This document shows positions 10,390 to 18,981 of a DNA stretch of 64,000 nt, one piece after another. How positions within the stretch are numbered: position 1 is the first letter of the stretch; each line of letters starts with the position of its first letter. The notes beneath the pieces are model-generated. The model was not told the origin of the DNA, did no database searches, and worked only from the letters and a program-made list of their open reading frames with translations. A program made the translations under genes and the position numbers. This stretch comes from Mesobacillus harenae (GTDB lineage: Bacteria > Bacillota > Bacilli > Bacillales > Cytobacillaceae). The stretch is taken from NCBI RefSeq assembly GCF_013343715.1, contig NZ_JABUNR010000008.1, positions 146,801 to 210,800 on the forward strand, read 5' to 3'.

Positions 10390-11172
10390 ATGCTAAACAT
10401 TCGAATGGACCATATTGTCCATTTTATAGATCGTAATCCAATGGAAGCTGTTAAAAAAGTGACCGATTTGGGTTTTACTACAGTTTTTGGAGGCCAGCAT
10501 AAGGAGTGGGGGACTGCAAATAGCTTATTTGACGTGGGAAACTCCTATGTGGAATTTCTGGCGGTCGAAAATCGAACGGTTGCTAGAAGTTCTAGCAATC
10601 CATTAATTAATCAGCTTGTTAAACAAAATGCTGAAGGGCCTTTTCAACTCTGTTTTCGTACAATAGATATTGAAAAATTAAAAGCTGCAGTTCAAGCATC
10701 CGGACTGAAAGTCAATGGGATTTATACTGGGAGCAGGGAAGCCAAAAATGGAGAGGTTCTCCGATGGAAAATGCTTTTTATAGACTCTGAAGGTACCGTT
10801 CCGTTTCCTTTTTTTATAGAATGGGAGAAACCAGTACGATCAGCAAATCTAATTGACGAGGAAATGGGAAGACAAAGAGACAGGGTCATTCAGTCTGTAT
10901 GGTTTGCGGTTCGGGATGCAGAAAAAACGGCTTTAAGCTGGGGAAGGCTATTTGGTGTGCCGCTCTCATATTCCTTCGAAATCCCAGAGTCTGGTGCAGC
11001 TACAGCTGCGGTAGAGGCTGGAGGTTGTGAGCTTGTTTTTGCAAGTCCAATCTCAAGACAAAGCAGCCTGCATGAAAATTTGGACAGCAGAGGAGAAGGC
11101 CCAATCAGTATCAGCTTTGACCCGCCTCTTGAAAATGGAGGATTCAGCCTATTTGGAGGAAAATATAAATAA
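10390..11172 (+). CDS. VOC (glyoxalase-like) family protein
   Basis: The N-terminal MDHIVHFIDRNPMEAVKKVTDLGF, followed by a Gly-rich turn and NSYVEFLAVE, is the vicinal-oxygen-chelate fold of Glyoxalase_3-type proteins. A second half (residues 155-245) starts with the VWFAVRD repeat unit, so there are two tandem modules. The substrate is unknown. GAGGGGGG precedes the ATG. The gene lies 15 bp upstream of the YjbQ-family gene and probably forms an operon with it. It is soluble, with no signal peptide. Confidence 0.8.
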   Translation: MLNIRMDHIVHFIDRNPMEAVKKVTDLGFTTVFGGQHKEWGTANSLFDVGNSYVEFLAVENRTVARSSSNPLINQLVKQNAEGPFQLCFRTIDIEKLKAAVQASGLKVNGIYTGSREAKNGEVLRWKMLFIDSEGTVPFPFFIEWEKPVRSANLIDEEMGRQRDRVIQSVWFAVRDAEKTALSWGRLFGVPLSYSFEIPESGAATAAVEAGGCELVFASPISRQSSLHENLDSRGEGPISISFDPPLENGGFSLFGGKYK

Positions 11173-11187
11173 AGAAAGGGGTTTAAC

Positions 11188-11583
11188 ATGATAAAAAAAT
11201 GGACGATAACAACGGATTCAAGAGACCAGTTCTTCGAAATTACAGATAAAATAAAAGTTACAGTTTTAGAAGCCGGTGTTGAGAGTGGAATCGCATTGGT
11301 ATATTGTCCGCACACAACTGCTGGAATTACCATAAATGAAAATGCTGATCCCGATGTAAAAGCAGACATGCTTCGCCGGTTAGACGAATTGTATCCATGG
11401 GAAGATCCCAAAGATCTTCATGGAGAAGGGAATACCGCTGCACATATGAAAGCCAGTACAGTTGGCTCTTCAGCCAAAGTTATCATTCACGAAGGCACAC
11501 CTTTGCTTGGAACATGGCAAGGAGTCTATTTTTGTGAATTTGATGGCCCCAGGAACAGAACTTTTTATGTGAAAATAATCTGA
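11188..11583 (+). CDS. YjbQ/UPF0047 family protein
   Basis: At 131 residues this matches the length of the YjbQ family. The markers are [19 protein letters not shown], the [13 protein letters not shown] stretch and the [16 protein letters not shown] end. Family members show weak thiamine-phosphate synthase activity, but the physiological role is unsettled. The conserved His and Glu residues of the proposed active site are present. AGAAAGGGG lies upstream of the ATG. It is probably co-transcribed with the VOC protein. Confidence 0.9.
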   Translation: MIKKWTITTDSRDQFFEITDKIKVTVLEAGVESGIALVYCPHTTAGITINENADPDVKADMLRRLDELYPWEDPKDLHGEGNTAAHMKASTVGSSAKVIIHEGTPLLGTWQGVYFCEFDGPRNRTFYVKII

Positions 11584-11721
11584 TTCGTATTGTCATAGGC
11601 AACATAGTACCCCCCTTCCTTTACCTGCTAAAGTCTTAGATAAGTTCAGCCAAATAGCCAATGTAACAAGTCATAATCCGTTTTAGAATAAGGATAAGGA
11701 AACGGAAGGGGATTGATACCT

Positions 11722-11829
11722 ATGTATGAAGAAACTTATATTATTGAAACACTTTATACACTCGCGCAGAAAGAATCTAACAAAAATTCTAAATCGGCTA
11801 CTATAATACCAGAAAAAGTAAAAAGCTAA
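11722..11829 (+). CDS. Possible small peptide, 35 aa
   Basis: ATG at 11722 opens a frame of 35 residues with GGAAGGGG about a dozen bases upstream. A clear terminator follows the stop. No family is recognised. The N-terminal half could be a short helix (acidic, then ETLYTLAQKE). The position between a ribosome binding site and a terminator is the only support. Confidence 0.35.
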   Translation: MYEETYIIETLYTLAQKESNKNSKSATIIPEKVKS

Positions 11830-11860
11830 TTTTTAGTGAACTTGCTATGACAGAACAAAG

Positions 11861-11895
11861 AAAAGGCGATGCCAAAGCTCGCCTTTTCTTTATAT
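11861..11895 (+). terminator. Rho-independent terminator
   Basis: AAAAGGCGA pairs with TCGCCTTTT across a 10-nt loop, followed by CTTTAT. Confidence 0.75.
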
Positions 11896-11956
11896 TCTTG
11901 TAAGATTAATATGGACAAAAAAACTAGCCATTTTATATGTGCAAGGAGGATCATAA

Positions 11957-12823
11957 GTGGAAAAACATCGAATCTTTGTCTATGGAACCTTAAGAAAGCA
12001 TGAAAAGAACCATTCCCTCTTGGAAAACACTAAGTGTCTTGCAGAGCAAGCTTGGATTTATGGTGAATTGTATGATACAGGATTGGGCTATCCGGCTATG
12101 AAAGCCTCCCTGCATCATAAAACCTATGGGGAAGTTTTTGAAGTTGATAAGCAAAACTTAGGTTTGCTCGATGAACTGGAAGATTACATTCCGAATCGTA
12201 ACTCGAATTTGTACGAACGTGTCTTACAAACTATTTATACGGATAGCGGTGAAATGGAAGCCGAGGTATATGTAACAGATCGGAACGAGCTTTTGGGTGA
12301 ACCAATCTTACATGGTGATTGGAAGCTGTACCATTTGATGGAAGAAAGGCCAGAAAAAGTTCTTTACTTTGCCTATGGCTCATGTATGGATACTGAGAGG
12401 TTCGTAAAAGCAGGAGTCGACCATCTTTTTAAAACAAACGTCAAACCCGGTTTCCTTAACGGATATTCAATGAAATATTTGTTTGCAAGGAGTGACGGGG
12501 GGCGGGCAGATATCATTGAAGATGGAGGAGGTACTGAAGGGATTGTATATGAAATTCCTTACGAAGGGGTTGAATATTTATTTGAAAGAGAGGGTTTCTT
12601 AGGAGGATGGTACAGACCTACCTTTGTTGATGTCGTTGTAGAAAAAAAGCGTTTGACCAATGTCCTTACCTTCCATGTTTACAATAAGAGAGGAGAGCTT
12701 GCTCCTCCAAATCATTATGCAGCAGAAATCCTGCGCGGGGCGAGAGGAAGGCTAAGTGAGGAGTATTATAGTAAGCTGGAGAAATCAATCGAAGGATTTG
12801 GTATTAAAATTTCTTTCGATTGA
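11957..12823 (+). CDS. Gamma-glutamylcyclotransferase-like protein (YkqA type)
   Basis: The start FVYGTLRKHEKNH is the YGTL substrate-binding loop of the AIG2/GGCT fold. The middle FAYGSCMDTERF repeats the loop, so two GGCT-like domains are fused (about 1-125 and 130-288). This double organisation and length match B. subtilis YkqA. Members split gamma-glutamyl amides to 5-oxoproline, but the actual substrate is not known. The GTG start at 11957 is set by AAGGAGG seven bases upstream. Monocistronic. Confidence 0.8.
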   Translation: MEKHRIFVYGTLRKHEKNHSLLENTKCLAEQAWIYGELYDTGLGYPAMKASLHHKTYGEVFEVDKQNLGLLDELEDYIPNRNSNLYERVLQTIYTDSGEMEAEVYVTDRNELLGEPILHGDWKLYHLMEERPEKVLYFAYGSCMDTERFVKAGVDHLFKTNVKPGFLNGYSMKYLFARSDGGRADIIEDGGGTEGIVYEIPYEGVEYLFEREGFLGGWYRPTFVDVVVEKKRLTNVLTFHVYNKRGELAPPNHYAAEILRGARGRLSEEYYSKLEKSIEGFGIKISFD

Positions 12824-13044
12824 TGGTTAATGCTCTTCTCTTTTGATATGGCCTTGTTTAAGCAAACAGAAAAAACTGCAGCAGATATATATATATAAAG
12901 GTTGTTATTTAAATAATTGTCACAAAAAATTTGGAATTAATTTGTACATTTTGTTACAACTATATGATTTTGCTTAAAGAATAAATATAATAAACTATAT
13001 TCACAAGTCTAAAGTGACTTTCAGTATTTTGGGGGTAGTCCGGC

Positions 13045-13311
13045 ATGCGGTGGTTTTTTATCATAATTCTGACTGCGATAAGCATCCTTTTTCTTAGCAA
13101 GGGAATTGAGCTTTGGTCTATTGCCGGCCAAATAGAAAACGGCGGGATCGGGGTTAAATTCATAGGCATCAAAATTGGCGGCCCTGTTTTAAGAGACAGC
13201 CTGCCAATATACGCGCTTGGCTTTTCTGTCGCATCTGCAATTCCCGTTCTTTTAGCTATTAACTTATTTGTACGAAATCGTTTTGGAAAAAAACTTAATA
13301 ATGTTGATTAA
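13045..13311 (+). CDS. Small membrane protein, 88 aa
   Basis: Two hydrophobic segments, at residues 3-19 and 54-75, flank a Gly/Ile-rich stretch (NGGIGVKFIGIKIGGP). The C-terminus is basic. I do not recognise a family. GGGGG lies upstream of the ATG, and a terminator follows. It is likely an integral membrane protein of unknown role. Confidence 0.6.
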   Translation: MRWFFIIILTAISILFLSKGIELWSIAGQIENGGIGVKFIGIKIGGPVLRDSLPIYALGFSVASAIPVLLAINLFVRNRFGKKLNNVD

Positions 13312-13345
13312 GCCAGGAGCTAAAGTAAGCTTTCTGGTTTTTTAT
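13310..13345 (+). terminator. Rho-independent terminator
   Basis: AGCCAGGA pairs with TTCTGGTT around a loop and is followed by a T run. Confidence 0.7.
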
Positions 13346-13407
13346 TTTATGAAAAAACGATAGACTTAAGATGCGGGAAGATGGAATGTTTGATAGGAGG
13401 TAACTTA

Positions 13408-14076
13408 ATGTGTGGAAGATTTTCTTTGTTTGAACCTATTGAAACCTTGCAGGAAAAATTTGACTTTGAGTTTTCAAAGGAATTCGCCCCCAGATATAAT
13501 ATTGCTCCTGGCCAGGACATACTTGCTGTTCTTCCAAAAGGAACAGGAAGAGGAGGCGCTTACCTTCGCTGGGGCTTCATCCCAGCATGGGCTCAGGATG
13601 AAGCAATAGGATATAAGATGATAAACGCAAGAGCCGAAACGCTGAGTGAAAAAATAAGCTTCAAAAATTCGTTTAAACAAAAGCGCTGTATCATTTTATC
13701 TGATGGATTTTATGAATGGAAACGAGAAGGAAAACTGAAAAAACCATACAGATTTGTTATGAAGGACCGTAAACCATTCGCAATGGCTGGACTTTGGGAG
13801 CGGTGGAACAAAAACGGATCTAACATTTTCACTTGTACAATTATCACAACGGAAGCCAATGCTGTAACCAAAGAAGTACATGATCGGATGCCTGTTGTCC
13901 TTACAAAAGAAGCACAGCAGGTGTGGCTCAGCAAATCTATAGAAGATCCAGAACAGCTAAAATCTTTACTATGTCCCTATTCATCTGTGCAGATGGAGTT
14001 ATTTGAGGTATCTTCAGAATTAAACAGTGCAAAAAATGAGGGAATCCAGCTGATTGAACCCTTAAACAGTAAATAG
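13408..14076 (+). CDS. SRAP/HMCES-family abasic-site protein
   Basis: The SOS-response-associated peptidase (SRAP) family crosslinks to abasic sites in single-stranded DNA through Cys2. Here the ATG at 13408 gives MCGRFS and so exposes Cys2. An in-frame ATG nine codons earlier would bury it and lacks the AGGAGG found at 13396. The other family residues are present: NARAET, SDGFYEWKR with the catalytic Glu, and HDRMPVVL with the His. At 222 residues it is full length. No LexA box was recognised upstream. Confidence 0.92.
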   Translation: MCGRFSLFEPIETLQEKFDFEFSKEFAPRYNIAPGQDILAVLPKGTGRGGAYLRWGFIPAWAQDEAIGYKMINARAETLSEKISFKNSFKQKRCIILSDGFYEWKREGKLKKPYRFVMKDRKPFAMAGLWERWNKNGSNIFTCTIITTEANAVTKEVHDRMPVVLTKEAQQVWLSKSIEDPEQLKSLLCPYSSVQMELFEVSSELNSAKNEGIQLIEPLNSK

Positions 14077-14249
14077 GAAAGATTCGTAGCAATCACTGAA
14101 TTTTTGAAATATCACCTGTGTTTATCCTTTTCATAGGCCATTATTCCCTTTTTTCCGAAGTTGAGATTGGGCGATGTTTTAACCGAGCATATCTCGTGGT
14201 AAATAAACAGAGCCATCGTCTAGAAAAACATCTGGGAAAGAGGGATAAG

Positions 14250-14450
14250 ATGAATACATTTAGAGATAATGGCCTTTATGAGATTATTTATGAGAAACGA
14301 AACTTTACCTTTTTACAATTTGTCAGGATGGATACTATTTGTGATATTTGTTATGTAACATTAAAGAATCCTGTTACAGGTGAAATGTTTTCTTTTGATA
14401 AATCCAAAATAAATGATATTCATTTTCGACAGGAGTTTACTTTTGTATAG
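14250..14450 (+). CDS. Hypothetical protein, 66 aa
   Basis: The ATG at 14250 has AGAGGG upstream. The frame extends 44 codons further upstream, but that part lacks a ribosome binding site. The protein is soluble, with CDICYVTLKNPVTGE in the middle. The family is not recognised. Confidence 0.5.
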   Translation: MNTFRDNGLYEIIYEKRNFTFLQFVRMDTICDICYVTLKNPVTGEMFSFDKSKINDIHFRQEFTFV

Positions 14451-14549
14451 TCCTATTACAAAATTTTAGTAGTCACTCTTTATAATAGTTGAAAACTAGT
14501 ACCAATTTTCTTTATACTAATATGGAATGAGAAAGAAGGAGTGGCTCGG

Positions 14550-14753
14550 ATGATCCATCAAACATGGCAGGACAGCAACGTAATTAAGAAAGTGAAGTGT
14601 GTCCATACCGATGCAAAAAAATATGTGGTCAACCGTGCGTTGACAGCTGGTACTACTTACGATGTGAAAAATGAAACTGAGGAATTTTATTTTATTATTG
14701 ATAATACGGGCAAAGTAGGCGGGTACTACAAGGAATATTTTCAGGAGACATAA
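14550..14753 (+). CDS. DUF6501-like small protein
   Basis: This 67-residue protein holds the segment YDVKNETEEFYFIIDN, then GKVGGYYKEYF, which I associate with a small Bacillus family (DUF6501). No function is known. The ATG at 14550 lies eight bases after AAGGAG. The upstream GTG at 14541 overlaps that site and is less likely. A terminator follows. Confidence 0.7.
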   Translation: MIHQTWQDSNVIKKVKCVHTDAKKYVVNRALTAGTTYDVKNETEEFYFIIDNTGKVGGYYKEYFQET

Positions 14754-14760
14754 ACAGGAA

Positions 14761-14794
14761 ACAGGCTGTCAGAGTCAAAGGCAGCCTGTTTTTA
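14761..14794 (+). terminator. Rho-independent terminator
   Basis: ACAGGCTG and CAGCCTGT form the stem, followed by TTTTTAG. Confidence 0.8.
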
Positions 14795-14836
14795 GTTTAT
14801 TATAGGTTTAATTGTAAGACAGGGGGAGAGAAAATC

Positions 14837-15406
14837 ATGCGGCTTGAAGGAAAAAGTGTAATTTTAATACCAATGAATATGGACCACTTAGAAGATTTAT
14901 GGAATGCTGCTAACAGCAGTGCGATATGGACTTTTATGGCTACTAAGATAGGCTCTAAGGATGAATTGGCAGTTAGTATGCATACAGCTATACTAGAAGC
15001 TGACAAGGGCCTGCAGATGCCGTTTACCGTTATACATAAAGATACAAAAGAAGTTATTGGAAGCACCAGGTTCATTGATATTTCCCTGACAAATAAAAGC
15101 TTGGAGATCGGTTGGACCTGGTATAACCCGGCAGTGTGGAGGACAAAGGTGAACACTGAATGCAAATATTTACTATTTGAGCTTGCTTTTGAGAGCATGG
15201 GAATTAGGCGTATTCAACTAAAAACAGATCTTCGAAATACTAGATCCCAACAGGCAATTGAAAGGCTTGGCGCTTTAAGGGAAGGGGTAATGAGGAAAGA
15301 CAGAGTCCTTTCTGATGGCTACGTCAGAAACACAGTCCTTTATAGTGTTTTAGATGAGGAGTGGCCTGCTGTTAAACAAAATCTTTTAAAGAAACTAAAC
15401 ACTTAA
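14837..15406 (+). CDS. GNAT family N-acetyltransferase (RimJ/RimL type)
   Basis: This 189-residue cytoplasmic acetyl-CoA-dependent transferase shows the RimJ-like order. It runs through VIGSTRFIDIS and LEIGWTWYNPAVWRT, the acetyl-CoA pyrophosphate region NTECKYLLFELAFE, then LKTDLRNTRSQQAIERLGA. An acceptor such as a protein N-terminus or an antibiotic is possible but cannot be read from sequence. GGGGGAG precedes the ATG. Monocistronic, with a terminator after it. Confidence 0.88.
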   Translation: MRLEGKSVILIPMNMDHLEDLWNAANSSAIWTFMATKIGSKDELAVSMHTAILEADKGLQMPFTVIHKDTKEVIGSTRFIDISLTNKSLEIGWTWYNPAVWRTKVNTECKYLLFELAFESMGIRRIQLKTDLRNTRSQQAIERLGALREGVMRKDRVLSDGYVRNTVLYSVLDEEWPAVKQNLLKKLNT

Positions 15407-15417
15407 ACTGTTTAAAA

Positions 15418-15450
15418 GCCCGCACTAAAATATTATGCGGGCATTTTTAG
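15418..15450 (+). terminator. Rho-independent terminator
   Basis: GCCCGCA/TGCGGGC stem followed by ATTTTTAG. Confidence 0.8.
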
Positions 15451-15740
15451 TTAATTTGAGATCAGAATTAAATTATTTTCTTGTTTTTATTGTGTTGAAA
15501 AGAATTTTAAAGAATACAATAAACCTTTTTGAGACAGCTTGATTGTATCTTAGTAGTATTGGCAAGGTTTTAAAAAGACAGAAAGCGGCTAAGTATAGAC
15601 CAAATGCTTTGGACTTCTTTGAGGAATAAAACAACATATCCGGGAGTAATTTCTCCATGTGGCAGCAAAACAAATAACTAGCGTTTACTTGTTATAACAC
15701 TGCGCAAAAGGAGAAACCTCCACCAGAAAGGGGAACAACT

Positions 15741-16070
15741 ATGAAAACTGTATACGGTTTAATGATTAACGCAGGTAGTGCAACAGAGATGCTGTGGGAT
15801 CTTGGAGTTTGGGAAACGGAGGAGGCAGCAAAGGACTATTTGGAAAACGAACTCAAAAATGTGGGCGGAACTTGGGTAGGAGAATTAAAGGTAAACGATT
15901 CAATAACACAGGCTGTTCAAGTAGGAGACGAAATGGTGGCTTGTACACTTTGCGGGATAATGTACAACGAAGCAGATGTGAATAAGGATGAGTATGAGGG
16001 TACAGTTATTTGCATAAATTGCGAACCAGAATATAGAGCATCCCTAAGGCTCAATGGTCAACAAGTCTAG
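15741..16070 (+). CDS. Hypothetical protein with two CxxC pairs
   Basis: The protein has 109 residues. The N-terminal 65 residues form a small alpha/beta unit, and the C-terminal part holds CTLC and, 20 residues on, CINC. This suggests a zinc ribbon. The family is not recognised. GAAAGGGG lies upstream of the ATG. It shares a bidirectional terminator with bioY. Confidence 0.65.
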   Translation: MKTVYGLMINAGSATEMLWDLGVWETEEAAKDYLENELKNVGGTWVGELKVNDSITQAVQVGDEMVACTLCGIMYNEADVNKDEYEGTVICINCEPEYRASLRLNGQQV

Positions 16071-16111
16071 TGCAGATAATTATCTTTTTAAAACTAATCT
16101 GATCTACTAAA

Positions 16112-16153
16112 AAAGGGCCGAAGGATTTCTCTCCACAGGCCCTTTAAGTTTTT
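16112..16153. terminator. Bidirectional terminator
   Basis: AAAGGGCC and GGCCCTTT flank a 17-nt loop between convergent genes, with A and T runs on the two sides. Confidence 0.65.
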
Positions 16154-16730
16154 ATGCCGATTTCGTTATTTGCGGTTTTACCGAAACTAATAAATTTGCG
16201 GAAATTAAGCGCTGACGTACCAGAACTCCTACATATGATGCAATCGCTGCCTTAAGAAGACCGACAATGATAAAGGGGTAAAAACCGCCTGCCATGGCAG
16301 CAGTCCATGAAAGATCTGCCGCTAATTTTAACCAGGCTGTTCCGAAGGCGAGGGTTATGAACATGCCAACAGTATTGGCAGCCATCGCAATTTTAAAAGT
16401 AAAGGCTGTTTTTTCCATAAGCCAGCCGATGAAGAACGCGGATGGAATAAAGCCCACCAGATATCCCCCAGTCGGTCCGAAAAGAATCGATACGCCTGCC
16501 TTCATTTCTGCAAAGACAGGAACACCTGCTGCCCCAATTGCAAGGTAAAGCAGTACTGAGAGCGTTCCATAACGTGCACCAAGGATGGTAGCTGCCAGGC
16601 CGATGGCTAATGTCTGTCCTGTTATTGGCACTAGCGGCAAAGGAATTGTAATTTGAGCTAATACCCCGATAATAGCTGCGAAAAGTGCCGTAACGATCAT
16701 CATTCTTAACTTAAGCTGTTCTTTATTCAT
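16152..16730 (-). CDS. bioY: Biotin transporter BioY
   Basis: BioY is the substrate-binding S component of the energy-coupling-factor biotin importer in the membrane. The 192 residues form about six hydrophobic segments. Family signatures are present: PLPLVPITGQTLAIG near the N-terminus, then GAAGVPVFAEMKAGVSILFGPTGGYL. GGAGAG precedes the ATG. Two BirA-type operators upstream point to repression by biotinyl-AMP-bound BirA. No ECF ATPase genes are adjacent, so it would share the global ECF module. Confidence 0.95.
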   Translation of the reverse strand: MNKEQLKLRMMIVTALFAAIIGVLAQITIPLPLVPITGQTLAIGLAATILGARYGTLSVLLYLAIGAAGVPVFAEMKAGVSILFGPTGGYLVGFIPSAFFIGWLMEKTAFTFKIAMAANTVGMFITLAFGTAWLKLAADLSWTAAMAGGFYPFIIVGLLKAAIASYVGVLVRQRLISANLLVSVKPQITKSA

Positions 16731-16746
16731 TAATCGTTTCTCTCCT

Positions 16747-16777
16747 TTGTTAACTAATTATGTAATTAAGTTGACAT
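16747..16777. promoter_or_regulatory. BirA-type operator, promoter-distal copy
   Basis: TTGTTAAC-N15-GTTGACAT matches the biotin repressor operator (TTGTTAAC-N15-GTTAACAA) with two mismatches. It lies between the putative bioY promoter and its ribosome binding site. Confidence 0.6.
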
Positions 16778-16806
16778 ATATACAACTTTAATATTAACAG
16801 GAATTT

Positions 16807-16837
16807 TTGTCAACAAAAATTCTTAGTTAGTTAACAA
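16807..16837. promoter_or_regulatory. BirA-type operator, promoter-overlapping copy
   Basis: TTGTCAAC-N15-GTTAACAA has one mismatch to the Bacillus BirA operator. On the minus strand the left half contains TTGACA, a good -35 element for bioY, so binding would block RNA polymerase. Confidence 0.75.
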
Positions 16838-17009
16838 TGTTTTCTGAGAACATAATAAAAGCGTGTTAACGATGTTGTTGAATGTAACAAACGCTTGGTA
16901 CTCTTTGAAAAAACCGCCATCGTCTGTTGAGAATGAGCCTGCGTTTTGTATCAAAACGGACTTAAGACTTTGCGGCGAAGTACGAGCTAGACAGGCTCTT
17001 TAATAAAAA

Positions 17010-17216
17010 GGCTCTGTTAAAGAACACTGTTGATTTTTAGCTGTGTATATTGGGATGGTGGCGATCGATTCCAGTGGAAGCAGCGGTACAGGGAAGACTC
17101 CACAGGTGCTTCAGCGCCGAGGAGGTAGTTTTTTCACGATAGGGAATATACCTTTCCCGACAGCCCCTGGATAGTGAGCGCCTTGAATGTAAATCAACAG
17201 CCAAGTTAACAGAGCC
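17010..17216. repeat. Dispersed repeat family 1, copy A
   Basis: The element is bounded by GGCTCTGTTAA and its inverse TTAACAGAGCC. It shares long stretches with copy B at 30710 (GGCGATCGA, GGAAGCAGCGGTA-like, CCACAGGTGCTTCAG, CCGAGGAGG, GAGCGCCTTGAA-like). It has a 25-30 bp interruption after CCGAGGAGG. The minus-strand frame inside it is not a gene. Confidence 0.8.
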
Positions 17217-17219
17217 AAT

Positions 17220-17248
17220 AAAAAAGACCGCCCTGTTAGACGGTCGAA
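17220..17248 (-). terminator. Terminator of the CcdA-like gene
   Basis: GACCGTC/GGCGGTC stem on the minus strand followed by five T. Confidence 0.7.
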
Positions 17249-17254
17249 ACTGGT

Positions 17255-17995
17255 TCACCAATAGGTAATTATATCAAAAATACCAATCAGAATAAGAATG
17301 ATACCTGCGGTTTTTTGGATAACACTGCCAATTTCCTTGCTTTTTTTCATTAACGACCCATCAAGGCCGATAAACCAGATTACTCCAATTAACAAAATAA
17401 CTGGTATTGAGGTCCCGACTGCGAAAATGGTAGGGAGGATGGCTCCATATGATGAGCTGAGCACAATAGGCATCAAAGTTAAGAAAAAAAGCGAGAACAT
17501 GGTTGGACAAAACGCTATTGAAAAGCTGACTCCCATCAGAAATGAACCTAATTTTCCTTCTTTGCTTACTTGAGGAAGTAAAGCGCTGACAGAATTAATC
17601 CAATTTAACTTCAAGAATCCCAGCAGAACTGCCCCAATTAAGATGAACATGGGACCGATAACTTTTCTGAACCCAGAAAAGTATTCTGGCAAAACTTGCT
17701 GAAAGCTTTGACCAAGTGACCAAACTGCTAAGCCTAGAGCAGAAAAAACGGCAATTTTACCAAGAATGAAAAAACCGACATGTATCCATTGGTTTGAAGC
17801 CTGCAAACTTTTGTTCCCATAATAGGTAATGGCCCCTATATTTCCAGTCAGCTGGCAAGGAGCTAGTGCCCCAATTAAGCCTAGAACAAAACTGGCGAGC
17901 AGAGGCAGTTCCTTTATCTCATAAATGATTGAAAAAAAGGGGCGGCTAAGAAATTGGCTAAGTTCGTTCAACAGTTGATACATAAATCCCCCCAA
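17255..17995 (-). CDS. CcdA/DsbD-like thiol transport membrane protein
   Basis: This polytopic protein of 246 residues has about six membrane segments. Two Cys sit in equivalent positions of the two halves: GALAPCQLTGNIG near residue 48 and SIAFCPTMFSLFF near residue 160. Such paired Cys carry electrons across the membrane in CcdA and DsbD, which serve cytochrome c maturation or other exported thiol proteins. The annotation as a sulfite exporter TauE/UreH-like protein would describe the same superfamily. GGGGGGAT precedes the ATG. The partner is not obvious from context. Confidence 0.75.
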   Translation of the reverse strand: MGGFMYQLLNELSQFLSRPFFSIIYEIKELPLLASFVLGLIGALAPCQLTGNIGAITYYGNKSLQASNQWIHVGFFILGKIAVFSALGLAVWSLGQSFQQVLPEYFSGFRKVIGPMFILIGAVLLGFLKLNWINSVSALLPQVSKEGKLGSFLMGVSFSIAFCPTMFSLFFLTLMPIVLSSSYGAILPTIFAVGTSIPVILLIGVIWFIGLDGSLMKKSKEIGSVIQKTAGIILILIGIFDIITYW

Positions 17996-18121
17996 CTCTC
18001 CTAAATAACTTTTTCTATCTTACCAGAAGGATATGAAGAAATGATGCAGAAAATAAAACATGCAGCGTAATAGTGTGCTCCTATAAGTGAACCACTAACT
18101 TAATAGTAGGAATATAGATAA

Positions 18122-18155
18122 AACCCGAAGGAAAATCCTTCCTCCGGGTATGAAA
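18122..18155 (-). terminator. Terminator of pflBA
   Basis: On the minus strand ACCCG-GAG-GAAGG pairs with CCTTC-GGGT and is followed by TTTAT, 3 bp after the pflA stop. Confidence 0.7.
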
Positions 18156-18157
18156 GC

Positions 18158-18901
18158 TTATTGAAAAAGAGTTAGATTCGCTGTTAATAGATTGAAAGCC
18201 AGCTCCACTTCCTGGTCGTTTGGAGGTTCTACATCCTTTAACGGATATTCCAATCCGAGCGCCTCCCATTTGTAAACACCAAGTTTATGATAGGGCAATA
18301 CCTCAAGTTTTGAGACATTGTTAAGCGTGCCAACAAATTCACCGAGACTTTTAAGGTCCGTAATATCATCAGTCACACCTGGAACGAGTACATGGCGAAC
18401 CCAAACAGGAGTTTGGCTGCGGGATAAGTGGCGTGCAAATTCTAGAATGTGGTCGTTGGGCATGCCTGTCAGCTTAATATGTTTTTTTCGATTAATGTGC
18501 TTCAAATCCATTAAGACCAAATCAGTATAGTTTAACAGCTCCACCAGCTGTTCTTGAAATAACGAGTTTGTAGAATAGCAGCCTCCTGAAGAATCAATTG
18601 TCGTGTGCACTCCCAGTTTCCTGCATTCTTTAAATAAGTCAATAAGAAAGGGGATTTGCAAAAGTGGCTCTCCGCCACTGACAGTAATTCCTCCCCCAGA
18701 AGCCTGGATAAAGGGTAAATATGATTTTAAATCAGTAATGATCTCAGAAACACTCATTTTCTTTCCGGTTCCGATTTCCCAGGTATCTGCATTATGGCAA
18801 AATTGACAGCGCAAAAGGCACCCCTGTGTAAAGATGACGTACCGAATTCCTGGGCCATCGACTGTTCCCAAAGTTTCTATAGAATGAATGTTTCCGATCA
18901 T
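18158..18901 (-). CDS. pflA: Pyruvate formate-lyase activating enzyme
   Basis: PflA is a radical-SAM enzyme that installs the glycyl radical in PflB under anoxic conditions. The cluster motif CLLRCQFC (CX3CX2C) is at about residues 29-36. SGGGITVSGGEPLLQ, the SAM-binding GGE motif, follows. I place the start at 18901, where AAAGGAGA precedes the ATG. The longer frame adds 17 residues without support. It lies 80 bp downstream of pflB in the same direction, an operon typical of Firmicutes. Confidence 0.95.
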   Translation of the reverse strand: MIGNIHSIETLGTVDGPGIRYVIFTQGCLLRCQFCHNADTWEIGTGKKMSVSEIITDLKSYLPFIQASGGGITVSGGEPLLQIPFLIDLFKECRKLGVHTTIDSSGGCYSTNSLFQEQLVELLNYTDLVLMDLKHINRKKHIKLTGMPNDHILEFARHLSRSQTPVWVRHVLVPGVTDDITDLKSLGEFVGTLNNVSKLEVLPYHKLGVYKWEALGLEYPLKDVEPPNDQEVELAFNLLTANLTLFQ

Positions 18902-18981
18902 GATGATTTCTCCTTTCAGGCAGCGGAGCCTCCTAATAGGAGGCGTCCGCATTGCTTTTGAACATATTTCCAGTCTGCTAA

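Noticed and set aside
15473..15673. Minus-strand 66-codon frame
   Set aside because: No ribosome binding site, no family, and A+T-rich composition typical of intergenic DNA.
17037..17261. Minus-strand frame of 74 codons
   Set aside because: It lies within repeat family 1 copy A and has no ribosome binding site.
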